Assembly: GCA_001302245.1 (NCBI GenBank)
Contig: LGYU01000004.1
Location: forward strand, 1-64,000
DNA from: Chitinophagaceae bacterium PMP191F
Lineage (GTDB): Bacteria > Bacteroidota > Bacteroidia > Chitinophagales > Chitinophagaceae
Length of the DNA stretch: 64,000 bases
Direction of reading: 5' to 3'
How positions within the stretch are numbered: position 1 is the first letter of the stretch; every line of letters starts with the position of its first letter. Shown one piece after another: positions 62,356 to 64,000 of the stretch. The notes below the pieces were generated by a model. It was not told the origin of the DNA, did not search any database, and saw nothing but the letters and a program-made list of their open reading frames with translations. Made by a program: the position numbers and the translations under genes.

Positions 62356-63405
62356 TTATTGTACAAAACCAAGCCTGTGCTCCATTTCTGGGCTCAGTAC
62401 CGGCAACTTTCTCCGCTCAAAAAGGAAACTGGTCAAACGGGCTATTTCTGCAAAGATGTAGTGTTTATCCAACGCGCCTTTCAGATAGTCACGCCCTGTA
62501 CTGCCACCGGTTCCTACACGGCTGCCTATTGTACGATGCACCATATTCATGTGCCGGTAGCGCCAGGTGCTCAGTTGTTCGTCTATTTCAAGTAAATTAT
62601 TCAGCAGTTGGAAGGGTAATTGCAGCATGGGGTAACCCCGGTATAACATAATGAACAATGCAGCCCTGCAGGCTTTGGGCGAGAGCTGCCTGCTATGATC
62701 GTTTGCCGCAGCATCCATAAATACAGCTTCAAAATACTGGCGGTTGGCCTGTTCCGCATCGGCCAGGCTGTTAATATATACCTGCCGGTAATCAGTCCAG
62801 AAAGGCCCATAAGACGTATTGGCAGCAGACAGGTCTATATTGCTTACCGGATGATAATTTTTCCAGTTGGCAGGCTCATCAAAAAATGGCATTCTTTCCA
62901 GCCAGGTGTTCAGCAGTTCCAGTAAAGAAGGTTGTTGTTCGCCCTTTTTAATGGTATCAACTTCCTCTTTTCTTAGTTGTGAGATGTAATATTCCTGTCC
63001 GTAGCGATGCTCGTATTTTAATCCCAGCCTTGCTTCCAGCAGTTTGAACTGCCAGCTCTGGAAACCGGAAGCCGGACGCAGCATATCCCGGAAATCAAGA
63101 AAATCCATGGCAGTCATGGTCTCCATTACATCAATCTGGTGCACCAGTACTTTTAATATGGTAACCATCCGCGAAAGCCGGTGTACCACGGTTTGCAGCT
63201 CGGGCGAATTATCGTTCACAGAAGGTTTTTGCATAATGGCAATCACCGAATCTGCTTCATACATCAATTGTTTAAACCATAGTTCATATGCCTGGTGAAT
63301 AACAATAAACAGCATTTCGTCATGTGCATGCTGCTCCCGTTTATCGCTTTCGGGAAATTGCGCATTCAATATTTTATCCAGTTGCAAGTAATCGCTGTAG
63401 TGCAT
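62356..63405 (-). CDS. Tryptophan 2,3-dioxygenase
   Basis: A 349-residue heme enzyme that opens the indole ring of tryptophan to N-formylkynurenine, the first step of the kynurenine pathway. Key motifs are EMLFIVIHQAYELWFKQL near residue 30 with the distal histidine, and FRDMLRPASGFQSWQFKLLE near residue 103. Near the C-terminus VHRTIGSRVGTGGSTGRDYL has the proximal heme histidine and substrate loop. The ATG at 63405 is preferred over a longer frame. Other kynurenine genes are not in the window. Confidence 0.92.
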   Translation of the reverse strand: MHYSDYLQLDKILNAQFPESDKREQHAHDEMLFIVIHQAYELWFKQLMYEADSVIAIMQKPSVNDNSPELQTVVHRLSRMVTILKVLVHQIDVMETMTAMDFLDFRDMLRPASGFQSWQFKLLEARLGLKYEHRYGQEYYISQLRKEEVDTIKKGEQQPSLLELLNTWLERMPFFDEPANWKNYHPVSNIDLSAANTSYGPFWTDYRQVYINSLADAEQANRQYFEAVFMDAAANDHSRQLSPKACRAALFIMLYRGYPMLQLPFQLLNNLLEIDEQLSTWRYRHMNMVHRTIGSRVGTGGSTGRDYLKGALDKHYIFAEIARLTSFLFERRKLPVLSPEMEHRLGFVQ

Positions 63406-63519
63406 AATAAAACAGTTTCGCGTTGCGGGTGTTGGTTTTTGGTGTAAGTGGTCAGCAGTAACGATTAGAATACTCTGTTCACCTATCAACATATCAACTT
63501 TTTCTATGGCTTTCAGACC

Positions 63520-64000
63520 TTATTCAAATTCGTACCCGATATCCCTTCTGTAGTACATTCCTTCAAAATCTATATCCTGTAATACTTTGCGCGATTTAGC
63601 CACGGCATCTGTTACCGTATTGCCAAAGGAAGTAACACACAAAACCCTACCACCACTGGTTACTACGGCTCCATCTTTCAATGTAGTGCCTGCATGGAAC
63701 ACCAGGCTATCGGCAGCAAATGCAGCATCCAGGCCAGAAACAGGGAACCCTTTTTCGTACGAACCAGGATAGCCGCCGCTTACTGCCATAATGGTGCAGG
63801 CTGTACGCGGATCCTGCTGAACTGTTGCAGTATCCAGCTTGCCGGCAGCCGTTGCTATCAGCAGTTCCACCAGGTCGCTCTGCAAACGTGGCATTACCAC
63901 TTCTGTTTCCGGGTCGCCCATGCGGCAATTGTATTCTATTACCAGCGGTTCATCTCCAACCTTAATAAGACCAATGAATACGAAACCTTTATAATCGATA
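63520..64000 (-). CDS. purD: Phosphoribosylamine-glycine ligase, C-terminal part
   Basis: The 3' part of purD, about 159 codons, cut by the right edge of the window (the 5' end lies beyond 64000). GAR synthetase joins glycine to phosphoribosylamine in purine synthesis. The visible part covers the end of the ATP-grasp domain (DYKGFVFIGLIKVGDEPLVI, then EYNCRMGDPETEVVMPRL) and the C-terminal domain (TIMAVSGGYPGSYEKGFPV, then SGGRVLCVTSFGNTV). The catalytic Glu and Asn in EYNCRMGDPE are present. Confidence 0.95.
   Translation of the reverse strand, partial: IDYKGFVFIGLIKVGDEPLVIEYNCRMGDPETEVVMPRLQSDLVELLIATAAGKLDTATVQQDPRTACTIMAVSGGYPGSYEKGFPVSGLDAAFAADSLVFHAGTTLKDGAVVTSGGRVLCVTSFGNTVTDAVAKSRKVLQDIDFEGMYYRRDIGYEFE

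Noticed and set aside
62268-62651. 127-codon plus-strand frame starting in the spacer before the dioxygenase gene
   Set aside because: Most of it is antisense to the 3' half of the dioxygenase gene, and the unique first 30 codons have no recognisable pattern or signal.

Overview
The window looks like chromosomal DNA of a member of the Bacteroidota, most probably family Chitinophagaceae. Supporting signs are several secreted proteins with type IX secretion (T9SS) C-terminal sorting domains, TonB-dependent receptors with a carboxypeptidase-like N-terminal domain, an atpB with a long periplasmic extension, the ftsX-DUF3098-uppP cluster, and -7 promoter elements of the TAnnTTTG type. Shine-Dalgarno sequences are almost absent. 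Base composition looks moderate (about 44 % G+C by eye). I see no insertion sequence, prophage, CRISPR array, rRNA or tRNA. Most of the window is housekeeping and envelope genes.

Layout. 0-7.6 kb: leuS (minus), then ftsX, a DUF3098 gene, uppP, an MFS/UMF1 transporter and a metallo-beta-lactamase-fold hydrolase (plus). 7.6-16.1 kb: DUF3108 protein, flippase-like membrane protein and divergent ruvC, HIT protein, greA, a D-2-hydroxyacid dehydrogenase, rsmA, pdxA, a LolA-like protein and a small secreted protein built from three repeats. 16.2-26.5 kb: an ABC-2 transporter, a T9SS cargo protein, a winged-helix regulator with two paralogous membrane proteins, small envelope proteins, a TonB-dependent receptor, a five-copy hairpin repeat and another T9SS cargo. 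26.9-31.5 kb: ATP synthase genes atpB-E-F-H-A without atpG. 31.6-43 kb: an MsbA-like ABC exporter, a large secreted protein with a caspase-like C-terminus, a PhoB/PhoR-type two-component pair, two paralogous choice-of-anchor E T9SS proteins, and an LpxH-like phosphoesterase with a glycosyltransferase. 43.4-52.4 kb: an Oar-like TonB receptor, the DUF47-PiT phosphate pair, rfbA, galE and a transketolase C-terminal half. 52.6-55.6 kb: an ECF sigma factor operon and a second metallo-hydrolase. 55.7-61.8 kb: the elongasome operon mreB-mreC-mreD-mrdA-rodA. 61.8-64 kb: tryptophan 2,3-dioxygenase and the 3' part of purD, which runs off the right edge.

How the genes work together. Cell-wall elongation is covered by MreBCD, PBP2 and RodA, and UppP recycles the lipid carrier they need. 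Phosphate uptake is covered by PiT and its DUF47 partner. Lipopolysaccharide and glycan supply is touched by the LpxH-like enzyme, RfbA, GalE, the glycosyltransferase and the MsbA-like exporter. Four T9SS substrates are present, but no T9SS machinery.

The most unusual signals are non-coding. Seven intergenic stretches carry degenerate arrays in strict 7-base register, each beginning or ending next to a stop codon (leuS, ruvC, HIT, rsmA, pdxA, atpH, rodA). Two more, inside the atp and DUF47-PiT operons, carry inverted arrays in 8-base register built on TTTGAAAA. A separate 130-base repeat at 25.15-25.72 kb carries five terminator-like hairpins whose stems change in a compensated way between copies. 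Other points for follow-up are a perfect Shine-Dalgarno plus leader hairpin at greA, a stable hairpin between atpE and atpF, five VPxGYF repeats in the sigma-factor partner, and a minus-strand terminator with a 28-codon ORF between two plus-strand genes.
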